DNA of 64,000 nucleotides from DASXHZ01 sp036488085 (GTDB lineage: Bacteria; Acidobacteriota; Thermoanaerobaculia; Gp7-AA8). Within the stretch, counting starts at the first letter, position 1, and each line of letters begins with the position of its first letter. Under the pieces are notes generated by a model that saw only the letters and a program-made list of their open reading frames with translations, was not told the DNA's origin and did no database searches. The translations under genes and the position numbers were made by a program. The stretch covers positions 29,410 through 93,409 of the forward strand of contig DASXHZ010000084.1 in assembly GCA_036488085.1 (NCBI GenBank). The letters run 5' to 3'. Positions 1 through 7,876 of this stretch are shown here, piece by piece.

Positions 1-19
1 CAGGCGAAGCGTTAGTGCG

Positions 20-177
20 CGCCCCTCATCCGGCCCTTCGGGCCACCTTCTCCCGAGGGAGAAGGAGATGGAGTGGATGCGGCAGACGCGGGGAGCGTGG
101 AGCTAGGCTCGTATCTAGTAGTCTTGGCCCTCTCCCTCCGGGAGAGGGTGGCGCGAAGCGCCGGGTGAGGGACGTGC
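20..177. repeat. Bipartite palindromic intergenic repeat, copy 1
   Basis: The stretch has a left half (about 20-68) and a right half (about 127-175), each with small internal palindromes such as CTCTCCC...GGGAGAG and GCGCGAAGCGC. A second copy with the same two halves in the same order lies at 51910-52023. Similar CCCTCATCC/GGGTGAGGG intergenic repeats occur in many bacterial genomes (general knowledge). An open reading frame runs through it into lipB, but this part does not look like LipB protein. Confidence 0.75.
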
Positions 178-257
178 GTCTCGCGAAACACCGTGAACAA
201 CTCCCTGTGCACCACGTACCCGGGAATGTGCGTTACGCCACATTCGCTTACCCGGAC

Positions 258-1340
258 GTGCGGCGGCCGTGTGAGCTCCACCAACTCCATCTCGTCACCT
301 ACGAAAACGGCTTGAAGTTGCAGCAGAAGCTGGTCGAGATGCGGCAGCGCGACGAGCTGCCCGACCAGTTCCTCCTCCTCGAACATCCGCCGGTGATCAC
401 CCTCGGCCGCGGCGGCGACACAAAGAACCTCCTCGCGTCGGATGAAGCGTTGCGCGCCGAACGTGTCCGCTTCTTCGCGACCGAACGCGGCGGCGACATC
501 ACCTACCACGGCCCCGGCCAGCTCGTCGGCTACCCGATCCTCCACCTCGGCGAAGGCAATCGCGACGTGCGCAAGTACGTGACGAACCTGGAGGAAGTGC
601 TGATCCGCACTGTCGGCGAATACGGCATCACCGCCGCCCGCATCGACGGCCGGCGCGGCATCTGGGTCGGCAACGACAAGATCGCGGCCATCGGCGTCCG
701 CATCGCGCGATGGGTTACGTCCCATGGCTTCGCGCTCAACGTGAACACGAACCTCAGCCACTTCCGCCTCATCACCCCGTGCGGCCTCGAAGGCACAGGC
801 GTGACCTCGATCTCGAAGGAAGCCGGCCGCGCGGTAGAGCTCGACGAAGTCCGCGAGATCGTTGCGGCGAAGTTCGCCGAGGTCTTTGAGCGCGAGGTCG
901 TGCCGCGGCCGGAGACCATCCGGCTGATCAAGGTGCTCGTCCACGACGACGACAAGATCCTCCTCCTCCACCGCCGCCCTGAGCGCGGCAACTTCTGGCA
1001 GCCGATCACCGGCTCGATCGAGGATGGCGAGACGCCATTCGAGGCAGCGCGACGCGAGGTCCTCGAAGAGACGGGTTCGGCCGGCGAGCCGCAGCCGATG
1101 GGATTCACGCAGTCGTTCATGATCGAGTCGCAGTACCTCGCCTCGCGCTTCACCCTTCCGATCATCGCGAGCGAAGTCGGCTTCAAGGCCGCATTCGACT
1201 CGCAGCATCCGATCCGGATGGATGCCGACGAGCATGACGAATACGGTTGGTTTACGTTCGCCGATGCGTATGAAAAGATTCGGTGGAGCGATGACCGCGA
1301 AGCGTTGGAGCGGCTGGAGGTGAGAATTGGCGCGCGCTGA
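258..1340 (+). CDS. lipB: Octanoyltransferase LipB fused to a Nudix hydrolase domain
   Basis: The N-terminal half is LipB, which moves the octanoyl group from acyl carrier protein to lipoyl-dependent proteins in the cytoplasm. Seen: LLLEHPPVITLGR and GGDITYHGPGQLVGYP motifs, the catalytic Lys in GNDKIAAIG (residue about 141) and the catalytic Cys in TPCGL (about 175). The C-terminal half has a perfect Nudix box from residue about 252 (G-x5-E-x7-REVLEETG). It resembles the NudB type (dihydroneopterin triphosphate/dATP pyrophosphatase), with the C-terminal EHDEYGWFTFADAYEKIRW segment. The frame is open back to position 15, but that part is repeat DNA, so I chose GTG 258, which puts Lys and Cys at the usual family positions; GTG 228 is an alternative. 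The 3' end overlaps lipA. The LipB call is certain; the Nudix substrate is inferred. Confidence 0.93.
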   Translation: MRRPCELHQLHLVTYENGLKLQQKLVEMRQRDELPDQFLLLEHPPVITLGRGGDTKNLLASDEALRAERVRFFATERGGDITYHGPGQLVGYPILHLGEGNRDVRKYVTNLEEVLIRTVGEYGITAARIDGRRGIWVGNDKIAAIGVRIARWVTSHGFALNVNTNLSHFRLITPCGLEGTGVTSISKEAGRAVELDEVREIVAAKFAEVFEREVVPRPETIRLIKVLVHDDDKILLLHRRPERGNFWQPITGSIEDGETPFEAARREVLEETGSAGEPQPMGFTQSFMIESQYLASRFTLPIIASEVGFKAAFDSQHPIRMDADEHDEYGWFTFADAYEKIRWSDDREALERLEVRIGAR

Positions 1341-2265
1341 CGTGACGCCGATCGTCACCCCTGTCAATCGCCGCGCCGGCATCCGCCCCGACTGGCTGAA
1401 GATCCGCGTCCCCGGCGACCTCGATCAACTTCCCGTCTCGCGTCTCATGCACGACCTGGCGCTCAATACCGTCTGCCAGGAAGCGCGCTGCCCGAACATC
1501 TTCGAATGCTGGAATGCCGGCACGGCGACGTTCATGATCCTCGGCGAGATCTGCACGCGCCGCTGCACGTTCTGCGCGGTCGGCAAAGGCAAGCCGCTGC
1601 TCGCGGACGCCGACGAGCCGCGTCGTGTCGCCGAGGCTGTAGCGAAGATGAACGTGCGCCACGCCGTGATCACCATGGTGAATCGTGACGACATGCCGGA
1701 CGGCGGAGCGGCACACGTCGCCGAAACCGTGCATGCAGTCCGCGAACGCACCGGCGCCGCGGTTGAGGTCCTCGTCTCCGACTTCGAAGGGAACCGCGAC
1801 GCGGTCCGCACCGTCCTCGCATCGGAGCCCGAAGTCTTCGCGCACAACATCGAGACCGTTCCGCGCCTCTACCCCGCCGTGCGCCCCGTCGCAAAGTACC
1901 AGCGATCGCTGGACGTCCTCCGTTGGGCAAGCGAAGGGCGCAATCCCGGCATACTGACGAAGTCGAGCCTCATGCTCGGTCTCGGCGAGACGGAGGAAGA
2001 GATCCTCGCCGTCGCCCGGGACCTGCGCGACACCGGCGTCGACATCTTCACCATGGGCCAGTACCTCGCCCCCACCGGCAACCACCATCCCGTCCGCAAG
2101 TATTGGACGCCCGAGGAGTTCGCCGCCCTCGGCCAAAAAGCGCTGGAGCTGGGGTTCAGGCACGTGGAATCCGCTCCCCTGGTGAGGAGCTCGTACATGG
2201 CACATCGGGCGGTGGAGTCGTCATCCGTTACCCGTTATCCGTTATCGGAGAAGGGCGTCGGATAA
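1327..2265 (+). CDS. lipA: Lipoyl synthase LipA
   Basis: Radical SAM enzyme that inserts two sulfurs into protein-bound octanoyl groups, the step after LipB. Seen: auxiliary cluster motif C-x4-C-x5-C in CQEARCPNIFEC, radical SAM motif CTRRCTFC, NRDDMPDGGA, and the C-terminal RSSY serine that ligates the auxiliary cluster. The start is TTG 1327, overlapping lipB by 14 nt; GTG 1342 is possible. After RSSYMA the protein has an extra tail that is encoded by the left arm, spacer and start of the right arm of a palindromic repeat (2225-2282); the stop codon lies inside the right arm. About 312 residues, a normal length. Family assignment is certain. Confidence 0.96.
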   Translation: MARADVTPIVTPVNRRAGIRPDWLKIRVPGDLDQLPVSRLMHDLALNTVCQEARCPNIFECWNAGTATFMILGEICTRRCTFCAVGKGKPLLADADEPRRVAEAVAKMNVRHAVITMVNRDDMPDGGAAHVAETVHAVRERTGAAVEVLVSDFEGNRDAVRTVLASEPEVFAHNIETVPRLYPAVRPVAKYQRSLDVLRWASEGRNPGILTKSSLMLGLGETEEEILAVARDLRDTGVDIFTMGQYLAPTGNHHPVRKYWTPEEFAALGQKALELGFRHVESAPLVRSSYMAHRAVESSSVTRYPLSEKGVG

Positions 2266-2282
2266 CGGATAACGGATAACGG
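2225..2282. repeat. GTTATCCG inverted repeat at the 3' end of lipA
   Basis: Left arm 2225-2246 (CCGTTACCCGTTATCC...) and right arm 2261-2282 pair over 22 nt with one mismatch, with a 14-nt loop. The arms are built from tandem CGTTATC units. It contains the lipA stop codon and ends one base before the -10-like TAGAAT of the ferredoxin gene. Related units occur near 62137-62186 and, more distantly, 17886-17941. It could act as a transcription barrier, but no T-tract follows. Confidence 0.8.
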
Positions 2283-2297
2283 TAGAATCCCCCGCCA

Positions 2298-2576
2298 ATG
2301 CCGCGCGTCACGTTCGAGGATGAGGGAAAAGCGGCCGAGTATCCCGCCGGAAAGACCCTCCTCTCGTGTGCGCTCGACATGGACGTTCGCGTCAGTCACG
2401 TCTGCGGAGGTGACGGCGCGTGCGGGACTTGCAGGGTTGAAGTCGTCGCCGGGTGGGACCACCTGACGCCGCCGACGCCCGACGAAACGTACAAAGAGCT
2501 CGAAGCACCGTTCCGGCTCTCGTGTCAGTCGAAGCTGACCGGCGATGTAGTCTTGAAAGTAGCGAAGATCGAGTAG
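2298..2576 (+). CDS. [2Fe-2S] ferredoxin
   Basis: Small 92-residue electron carrier of the plant/adrenodoxin fold. Seen: cluster-binding pattern C-x5-C-x2-C in CGGDGACGTC at residues about 36-45 and the fourth Cys in LSCQSK near residue 75. A TAGAAT hexamer at 2283-2288 lies 9 nt before the ATG and no Shine-Dalgarno sequence is visible, so the message may be leaderless. It follows lipA and precedes a ferritin-like and an A-type carrier-like gene. A role as electron donor to LipA or to cluster assembly is an inference from position only; cytosolic, no signal peptide. Confidence 0.93.
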   Translation: MPRVTFEDEGKAAEYPAGKTLLSCALDMDVRVSHVCGGDGACGTCRVEVVAGWDHLTPPTPDETYKELEAPFRLSCQSKLTGDVVLKVAKIE

Positions 2577-2585
2577 AGGCAAACG

Positions 2586-3092
2586 ATGACCGCAGTCGAC
2601 ACCACCACCAGCACTCTCACCGAACAGCAGCTCGGGCTGCTCTACCAGTACACCATCGAGGCGTACAAGACGTTCGAGAAACTCGCCGAGAACCTCCCGA
2701 ATCCGATGAGCGCGACCTCGTTCAAACAGTTCGCCGTCGACGAACGCGCGAACCGCGACCTCCTCGAGCTGAAGATCGCCTCCGCCGGACAGCGCGGCGT
2801 CCGCGCCACTCTCGGCGCCGACATGCAGTTCGACGAGATCCACGAAGGCGACCTCTCGTATCGCGAGGCGGCCGAGTTTCTCATCGCGCGCGAGAAGACC
2901 ATGCAGCGCCGCATTGAGGAACTGACCAAAGGCGCTGCCGCCGGCGACCGCAATCTCCTCGTCTACCTCACCGCCGTGAAGCGCGCGCACATCGTCGAGC
3001 TCGAACGTGAGCTGGTGCTGATTCGCAGCGACGCCGACTGGTGGAAGCGCGAAGACGCCGAGTGGCGCATCGTCCACGGACATCCCGAATGA
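2586..3092 (+). CDS. Ferritin-like/rubrerythrin-like helical protein
   Basis: A 168-residue, almost fully helical cytosolic protein. The pattern of acidic residues in long helices (YTIEAYKTFEKLAE, FAVDERANRDLLE, LIAREKTMQRRIEEL, KRAHIVELERELV) suggests a four-helix ferritin-like fold, but I do not see a complete E-x2-H metal-binding set, so metal binding is uncertain. It starts 9 nt after the ferredoxin stop, and its stop overlaps the ATG of the next gene (ATGA, 3089-3092), so the genes are probably co-translated. A role in iron storage or delivery is an inference from the fold and neighbours. Confidence 0.72.
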   Translation: MTAVDTTTSTLTEQQLGLLYQYTIEAYKTFEKLAENLPNPMSATSFKQFAVDERANRDLLELKIASAGQRGVRATLGADMQFDEIHEGDLSYREAAEFLIAREKTMQRRIEELTKGAAAGDRNLLVYLTAVKRAHIVELERELVLIRSDADWWKREDAEWRIVHGHPE

Positions 3093-3376
3093 ACCTCTCC
3101 ATGACTCCCGAGGCGAAGGAGCGCTTGGCGTCGGACCTCGACGGCCGCGTGCTTCGCATCGCCTTTACGACCGGATGCGGCGGGAGCGGCTATCGCCTCA
3201 GCAGCGCTGACGGCCCTTCCGATGGCGATCGCGTTTTAGACGTCGAAGGCATTCGCGTGGCGCTCGACGATATGGCGGCCTCACATCTCGACGGGGCCGT
3301 GATCGAGTATGACGACGAAGAAGACGGCTACACGCTCGATCACCCCGAGGCGGTGAGCGCGGTGTGGTGCGGCTGA
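3089..3376 (+). CDS. A-type Fe-S carrier-like (HesB/IscA family) protein
   Basis: A 95-residue protein with the HesB/IscA layout: RVLRIAFTTGCGGSGYRLS (first conserved Cys in GCGGSGY) and a C-terminal Cys in VWCG. Classical IscA/SufA proteins have a CGC pair near the C-terminus; here only one of these remains, so it is a divergent member. The frame is open further upstream, but ATG 3089, which overlaps the previous stop in ATGA, is the natural start. A-type carriers pass Fe-S clusters to apo-enzymes such as radical SAM proteins (family knowledge); the proximity to lipA makes that attractive but unproven. Confidence 0.78.
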   Translation: MNLSMTPEAKERLASDLDGRVLRIAFTTGCGGSGYRLSSADGPSDGDRVLDVEGIRVALDDMAASHLDGAVIEYDDEEDGYTLDHPEAVSAVWCG

Positions 3377-3377
3377 C

Positions 3378-3710
3378 GTGGCCAATCGCCTCGTCTACAC
3401 CAGCGATCCGGAAGAAGCGAAGCGCCTCCGCGGATCGCAGAAGATGCCGGAAGCACGCGACGCCGCACCGTCATCGCAGACCATTCGCATCGAGCTCGAT
3501 CGCAAATCACGCGGCGGCAAGAACGTCACCCTTCTCAGCGGCTTCGAGCTGACGCCCGCGACCCTCCAGTCGCTCGCGAAACAGCTCAAATCGCGCTGCG
3601 GCAGCGGCGGGACGGTCAAAGACCACACCATCGAGATCCAAGGCGACCACCGCGACACCGTCGCCGCCGAGCTGACGAAGCTAGGCTATCGCATCAAACG
3701 CATCGGCTGA
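3378..3710 (+). CDS. SUI1/YciH family translation factor-like protein
   Basis: A 110-residue protein with a C-terminal SUI1 (eIF1-like) domain: IRIELDRKSRGGKNVTLLSGFEL, LAKQLKSRCGSGGTVKDHTIEIQGDH and a final GYRIKRIG. These are the hallmarks of bacterial YciH, which affects start-codon fidelity in vitro. It starts with GTG one base after the previous stop, so it belongs to the same transcription unit. The convergent S41-type gene ends two bases away. The exact biological role in bacteria is poorly known. Confidence 0.9.
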   Translation: MANRLVYTSDPEEAKRLRGSQKMPEARDAAPSSQTIRIELDRKSRGGKNVTLLSGFELTPATLQSLAKQLKSRCGSGGTVKDHTIEIQGDHRDTVAAELTKLGYRIKRIG

Positions 3711-3712
3711 CC

Positions 3713-5779
3713 TCACTGGAAGTCCGGCTCGTACTGCGACGCAACATCGCCCGAGTACAGCAGCACCTCGGCGGGGTGATCGCGCAACGCGATCTGCTCG
3801 CCGGCGATGGACAGGTACTTGCCGTTCGCCTTCGGCTCCGCACGAAACGCGGTTCGCATCAGCGACGCGATGAAATCCTTCTCCGCGGGCGTGGTCATGA
3901 TCCATACGAGCTCCAGCTTGTCGTCGCGGAACGCGAACTCCGCGTGACGTGGCTTGCCGAGGTACTGGAATCCCTCGCAGTCGATCTGCAACTGTTGATT
4001 CGTGACGCCGGGGAGGAAGGGAGGATTGATCACGCGTGTGTTCAACGTCGTGCAAGACCCGGTCAGCGCCTTCTGCATCTCCGCAACCGAGGAGCCGTAG
4101 CGGATAGTGGGCGGCCGGAGCGCATCGCGCACCACACCGCGGATCTCCGGTTCGTTGAAGTTCGTCGGATCGATCCGCAGGACGTGTTGCAGACTCTCGA
4201 ACGCCTCATGAGTCAGTCCCGCCGCCTTCTGCGCGTGCGCGAGGTTGTACCAGGTGTTCCAGATGAACGGGTGGATCTCTGTGTTCAGCGCGCAGAGCTC
4301 GATCGCGTCGGCGTTCCGCTTCTCATCGACGAGGTCGTGGCACGCGTTGCGGAGATCGATCTCACGCGGCGGTGCCCACCACGCGAACTGCGAAAAGCGT
4401 TTCAGCCGCTCGAAGTACACCTTGCGAGCAGCGGCGCCGCCGTCGCGCCGCGCGATGGTACTGATCGACCGCATCTCATCGCCGCTCACGATTGCGTCGA
4501 CAGCAGGGTCACGCCCCGCCACGTAGTCGGCGAACGAGAACGGCGCCGGAACGTCGACCGGAACGAACTCGCGTACGTCATCGCTGTCGGCCATGTCGTG
4601 GCTCAGGGACGAGACTTCGAGCCGCAGGCCCGTCTTCGGAAACGGCCGTTCCACGGGGTCGCCGTAAGAGTTCAGCGCGGCGCCGGCCGGCTCGCCGATC
4701 ACCGTCGCATCCGTGTGGCGCATGAACTCACCCGCCCACCCGAGGCCGGCGCTGAACGTCTTTCGGCCAATCAGGAGATACAGCTCCTTCCATGGCGGCG
4801 CCCCTTGCCGCCGAATGACCTCGTGCATGACCACATCGACCACGCTGCCGTCGCCCCCGAAGTCGTAGCGGAAATCGACGATGAGACGTCGTGGCTTGAT
4901 CGCGTCGACCGTCGATACCGCGGCGATGAACTCGTCCGCCACTGTGCGGCTGACGGCGATGGCCTGTATGTAGAACGCGTCGTCCAGCCGCCGTGTGAAG
5001 ATGAGTGCACGCTTGCCGAGGTGCGCCGGCCGCGTGGGATCGTCGGTGGCGAATGCGCTGACGGGCGTGTCGCGGAACGCGCTGATCCAATCCGCCGGCG
5101 TGCCGAAGCCCGGCCCGAGGAATTCACGACGAAAGCGCCACTCGAACGTCGAGTCGTTCTTGTCGAAGCGCGGATCGTCGGTCAAGTGCGGCGTCAGCGT
5201 CCGTTCGACGATCGAGCCATTGCGCAACTTCACGCGGATGCGAAGCTGCCCATTGCCTGACGCGTAGCCGAGTCCTTTCATCAGCGACGCGTTGTGGAGT
5301 GCGAACAGGTTCTCCTTCGCCCCCATCGCGTTGTCGGCTCCCATGAGCGCCTCGGCCGCTTTCGCGACTTCGTCCGCCGGATGGCCGGCGATCTCCAGCA
5401 CCTGAGCACCCGCGAGATCGGCTTCCGACCGGTGGGCGGTCGTGATGAAGTAGCCGTCGGTGAACTCGTAGAAGCGGACCGAATACCACGCGCCGAAGTC
5501 GCGCCGCTGCGGTTCGAGCTGCGTGTGTCCGTCGCCGATCGACGCGACGATCCGCATCGCCTCGACGACCCGTTGCTCCTCGGTCATCGACGGCAGCGCC
5601 TCTTCGAGAGCGGCCACCCGGCGTCGGAACGTCAGCTCCCCCACCTTCGTAAACGGCGCCGGATGAATCGCCCGGATGTCAGCGACGATCTGGTCGATGT
5701 CCGTCCGCCATTCCGCGACCGTTGCGGCCGAGGCATGGGTGGCGATGGCGAGGAATACGACCGGCAGCAGCTTTCTCAT
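3713..5779 (-). CDS. Secreted S41-family (tail-specific protease-like) protein with TPR region
   Basis: A 688-residue exported protein with a signal peptide (MRKLLPVVFLAIATHASAA). The N-terminal part (EWRTDIDQIVADIRAIHPAPF...SIGDGHTQL) and the middle (RRLIVDFRYDFGGDG; GRKTFSAGLGWAGEF with the probable nucleophile Ser in TFSAG) match the S41 fold of the tricorn/C-terminal protease group. A TPR-like segment (NTWYNLAHAQKAAGLTHEAF) follows, then an unassigned C-terminal domain. A TAGCGT hexamer lies 6 nt before the ATG. No PDZ domain is obvious. Substrate unknown. It stands alone between the convergent SUI1 gene and an AraC regulator. Confidence 0.82.
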   Translation of the reverse strand: MRKLLPVVFLAIATHASAATVAEWRTDIDQIVADIRAIHPAPFTKVGELTFRRRVAALEEALPSMTEEQRVVEAMRIVASIGDGHTQLEPQRRDFGAWYSVRFYEFTDGYFITTAHRSEADLAGAQVLEIAGHPADEVAKAAEALMGADNAMGAKENLFALHNASLMKGLGYASGNGQLRIRVKLRNGSIVERTLTPHLTDDPRFDKNDSTFEWRFRREFLGPGFGTPADWISAFRDTPVSAFATDDPTRPAHLGKRALIFTRRLDDAFYIQAIAVSRTVADEFIAAVSTVDAIKPRRLIVDFRYDFGGDGSVVDVVMHEVIRRQGAPPWKELYLLIGRKTFSAGLGWAGEFMRHTDATVIGEPAGAALNSYGDPVERPFPKTGLRLEVSSLSHDMADSDDVREFVPVDVPAPFSFADYVAGRDPAVDAIVSGDEMRSISTIARRDGGAAARKVYFERLKRFSQFAWWAPPREIDLRNACHDLVDEKRNADAIELCALNTEIHPFIWNTWYNLAHAQKAAGLTHEAFESLQHVLRIDPTNFNEPEIRGVVRDALRPPTIRYGSSVAEMQKALTGSCTTLNTRVINPPFLPGVTNQQLQIDCEGFQYLGKPRHAEFAFRDDKLELVWIMTTPAEKDFIASLMRTAFRAEPKANGKYLSIAGEQIALRDHPAEVLLYSGDVASQYEPDFQ

Positions 5780-5822
5780 GCGCCCACGCTACGCGGCTCT
5801 TACGACCCGGTCTTGTCTGAAG

Positions 5823-6578
5823 TTAGCGCAGCGCGGCGCGATACTTCCCCGGCGCCACGCCGAACGCGCGATGGAAGTGCTTCGTAAAGTGACTCTGATC
5901 GGCGAACCCGCTCGCCAGCGCGACCTCCGCGAGCGGCTGCCGCGTCCGCGCCAGGAGCTGCGCAGCATGCTCCAGCCTGTGTGCCCGCGCGAACTCCGCC
6001 GGCGTGCAGCCGTGAAACCGTCGGAACGTGCGGATGAGATGCGTCGGATGAACACCGGTCTCGCGGCTGACGTCGGTCACGCTGACCGTCCGGCGCAACA
6101 GTTCCTCCGCCTTCGAGAGCCACCGCGGGGGCGCTGCGGCACTGCGTTCCCCGTCGAGCAGCTCACGGCACAAAGCTTCCGTGATCTCGGGCGAGTCGGC
6201 GTCCCACTCCGCGTATTCGCGCATCAGTCGCCGGACGAGCGCCCGTTCGCGGATCCCGTCGAGCTGGGCCGCCACCGCGCGCACCTTCGACTCCGACAGC
6301 AATTCTGCCGCGATCGTCACCGTGAAGAACGCGCCGCGATCCGATTCGAACGCGTCGGCGTGAAACGTCCCCGGCGGGTTGAAGATCAGCGGCGATGCGA
6401 CCAGCTCGTTCGCGCGAGCAGCGGTGGTCCGGAACCGGCCACCGGTCACGAACATGAAGTGCGCTTCCGCGTGTGCGTGCGGCCGGACCGCTCCGTCGCG
6501 ACGCCACGACCAATGCCCGACCGTCACGCGGCCGGTCGTCCGAAGCACCGCCGGAAGGCCGACGAACTCGAGGTTCAT
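5823..6578 (-). CDS. AraC-family transcriptional regulator
   Basis: A 251-residue regulator. The N-terminal half is a cupin-like sensor domain (HWSWRRDGAVRPHAHAEAHFMFV...FNPPGTFHAD). The C-terminal 100 residues hold two helix-turn-helix motifs of the AraC type (VTDVSRETGVHPTHLIRTFRRFHGCTPAEF and LAEVALASGFADQSHFTKHFHRAFGVAPGKYR). TATAAG lies 5 nt upstream of the ATG with no Shine-Dalgarno, so it may be leaderless and have its own promoter, although hemB ends only 30 nt upstream on the same strand. Ligand and targets cannot be told from sequence. Confidence 0.92.
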   Translation of the reverse strand: MNLEFVGLPAVLRTTGRVTVGHWSWRRDGAVRPHAHAEAHFMFVTGGRFRTTAARANELVASPLIFNPPGTFHADAFESDRGAFFTVTIAAELLSESKVRAVAAQLDGIRERALVRRLMREYAEWDADSPEITEALCRELLDGERSAAAPPRWLSKAEELLRRTVSVTDVSRETGVHPTHLIRTFRRFHGCTPAEFARAHRLEHAAQLLARTRQPLAEVALASGFADQSHFTKHFHRAFGVAPGKYRAALR

Positions 6579-6608
6579 GACCCCTTATACGACGAAGTTC
6601 GTAGTTGG

Positions 6609-7640
6609 TTAACCCCGGTGCATCTCCGCGAACTCCAGCGCGTGGTACGTGATGATCAGGTCCGCGCCGGCGCGTTTGATCGACGTCAGGATCTCGTTCA
6701 TGACCCGCGGGCCTTCGATCCAGCCGCGCTCCGCCGCCGCCTTCACCATCGAGTACTCGCCGCTCACGTTATATGCCGCGACCGGAAGCTGGAAGTTCTC
6801 GCGCGCCGCGCGGATCACGTCGAGGTATGCGAGCGCCGGCTTCACCATGATGATGTCGGCGCCTTCGTCGATGTCGAGCTCCATCTCTCGCACCGCCTCG
6901 CGGACGTTCGCTGGATCCATCTGGTATGTGCGACGGTCGCCGAACTGCGGCGCCGACTCGGCAGCCTCGCGGAACGGCCCGTAGAAGCCCGACGCGAACT
7001 TTGCCGAGTACGCCATGATCCCGACGTCAGCCAACCCGCGGTTGTCGAGCGCGTTGCGGATGGCACCGACGCGGCCGTCCATCATGTCCGAGGGGGCGAC
7101 GAAGTCCGCACCGGCGGCGGCGAACGAGATCGCCTGCTTCGCGAGCAGCGGAAGCGTCTGATCGTTGTCGACGTCCTTGATCCCGTTGCGGTCGACGATC
7201 AAGCCGCAGTGCCCATGATCAGTGTACTCGCATAGACAGACGTCGGCCATCACCGCCAGCTCCGGCGCCGCGCGTTTGATTCCGTCGATCGCGAGCTGGA
7301 CCGGGCCGGCCGGGTCCCATGACGCTGAGCCGATGCCGTCCTTGAACTCGGGTAACCCGAACAGCAGCACCGCACGGACGCCGAGGTCGGCGGCGCGCTT
7401 CGCCTCCTCGACCGCGTCGCGTACGCGAAGGTGATAGACGCCGGGCATCGACCCGATCTCCACCTTCGACCGCGAATTCGGCACGACGAAGAGCGGATAG
7501 ATCAGGTCCTCGGGGCGGACGACGGTCTCGCGCACGAGCGAGCGGATCGACTCGCTGCGGCGGAGGCGCCGTGGCCGCCGCGTCAGCGCGCCGCGGGAAG
7601 TGATCGCGTCATTCTTCGTCTCGAGCGTTCGAATCGTCAT
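6609..7640 (-). CDS. hemB: Porphobilinogen synthase HemB
   Basis: Condenses two 5-aminolevulinates to porphobilinogen in haem synthesis. Seen in 343 residues: the zinc-binding Cys triad in DVCLCEYTDHGHCG, the Schiff-base lysines in YSAKFAS and IIMVKPAL, and the FVAPSDMMDGRVGAIR loop. It is thus the Zn-dependent class. The start ATG 7640 has a GGAG 9 nt upstream and lies 32 nt inside the 3' end of the small zinc-protein gene, so the two are translationally linked. HemB supplies haem that the DHOR cytochromes nearby would need, but there is no evidence for co-regulation. Confidence 0.97.
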   Translation of the reverse strand: MTIRTLETKNDAITSRGALTRRPRRLRRSESIRSLVRETVVRPEDLIYPLFVVPNSRSKVEIGSMPGVYHLRVRDAVEEAKRAADLGVRAVLLFGLPEFKDGIGSASWDPAGPVQLAIDGIKRAAPELAVMADVCLCEYTDHGHCGLIVDRNGIKDVDNDQTLPLLAKQAISFAAAGADFVAPSDMMDGRVGAIRNALDNRGLADVGIMAYSAKFASGFYGPFREAAESAPQFGDRRTYQMDPANVREAVREMELDIDEGADIIMVKPALAYLDVIRAARENFQLPVAAYNVSGEYSMVKAAAERGWIEGPRVMNEILTSIKRAGADLIITYHALEFAEMHRG

Positions 7641-7824
7641 CGTCGTCTTCTCCGTGGAAGTAGTAAGTGCGCGAGCATTCAGGGGAACAGAACTTCCGCC
7701 CGCCGTATGCTCGGTGCGCGCAGTCGGGGCAGAACCACGAGATGCAGACGCTGCAGCGCTCGAGGTGCTTGTTCTCCTCGGTATCGCCGCACGTCTTGCA
7801 CGCCTTCTCGCTCGCTCCCGGCAT
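7609..7824 (-). CDS. Small eight-cysteine zinc-binding protein upstream of hemB
   Basis: A 71-residue protein with four CxxC-type pairs in about 45 residues (CKTCGD, CSVC, CPDC, CSPEC) and an acidic tail (HGEDDDDDSNARDEE). The spacing suggests two zinc sites in a treble-clef or MYND/HIT-like arrangement. It is divergent from the tRNA gene and overlaps hemB by 32 nt in another frame. I do not recognise the family. It could be a regulator or chaperone of HemB, or only a neighbour; the overlap shows coupling but not function. Confidence 0.75.
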   Translation of the reverse strand: MPGASEKACKTCGDTEENKHLERCSVCISWFCPDCAHRAYGGRKFCSPECSRTYYFHGEDDDDDSNARDEE

Positions 7825-7854
7825 CGAAATATCCCGCTGGCTCAGACGTTTGAG

Positions 7855-7860
7855 TATAAT
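7855..7860 (+). promoter_or_regulatory. -10 box (TATAAT) of the CAU tRNA gene
   Basis: A perfect TATAAT 16 nt before the mature tRNA 5' end. No convincing -35 hexamer is visible at the expected distance. Confidence 0.6.
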
Positions 7861-7876
7861 CCGCGGCCCTGTTCTC

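Noticed and set aside
15..257. N-terminal extension of LipB
   Set aside because: The sequence is the bipartite intergenic repeat and has no LipB similarity.
3776..5260. Long plus-strand open frame opposite the S41-type gene
   Set aside because: Arg/Val/Asp-rich composition without motifs; it is a shadow of the real minus-strand gene, caused by GC-rich codon use.
5676..7235. 519-codon plus-strand frame across AraC and hemB
   Set aside because: Both minus-strand genes have clear family motifs; the opposite frame has none.
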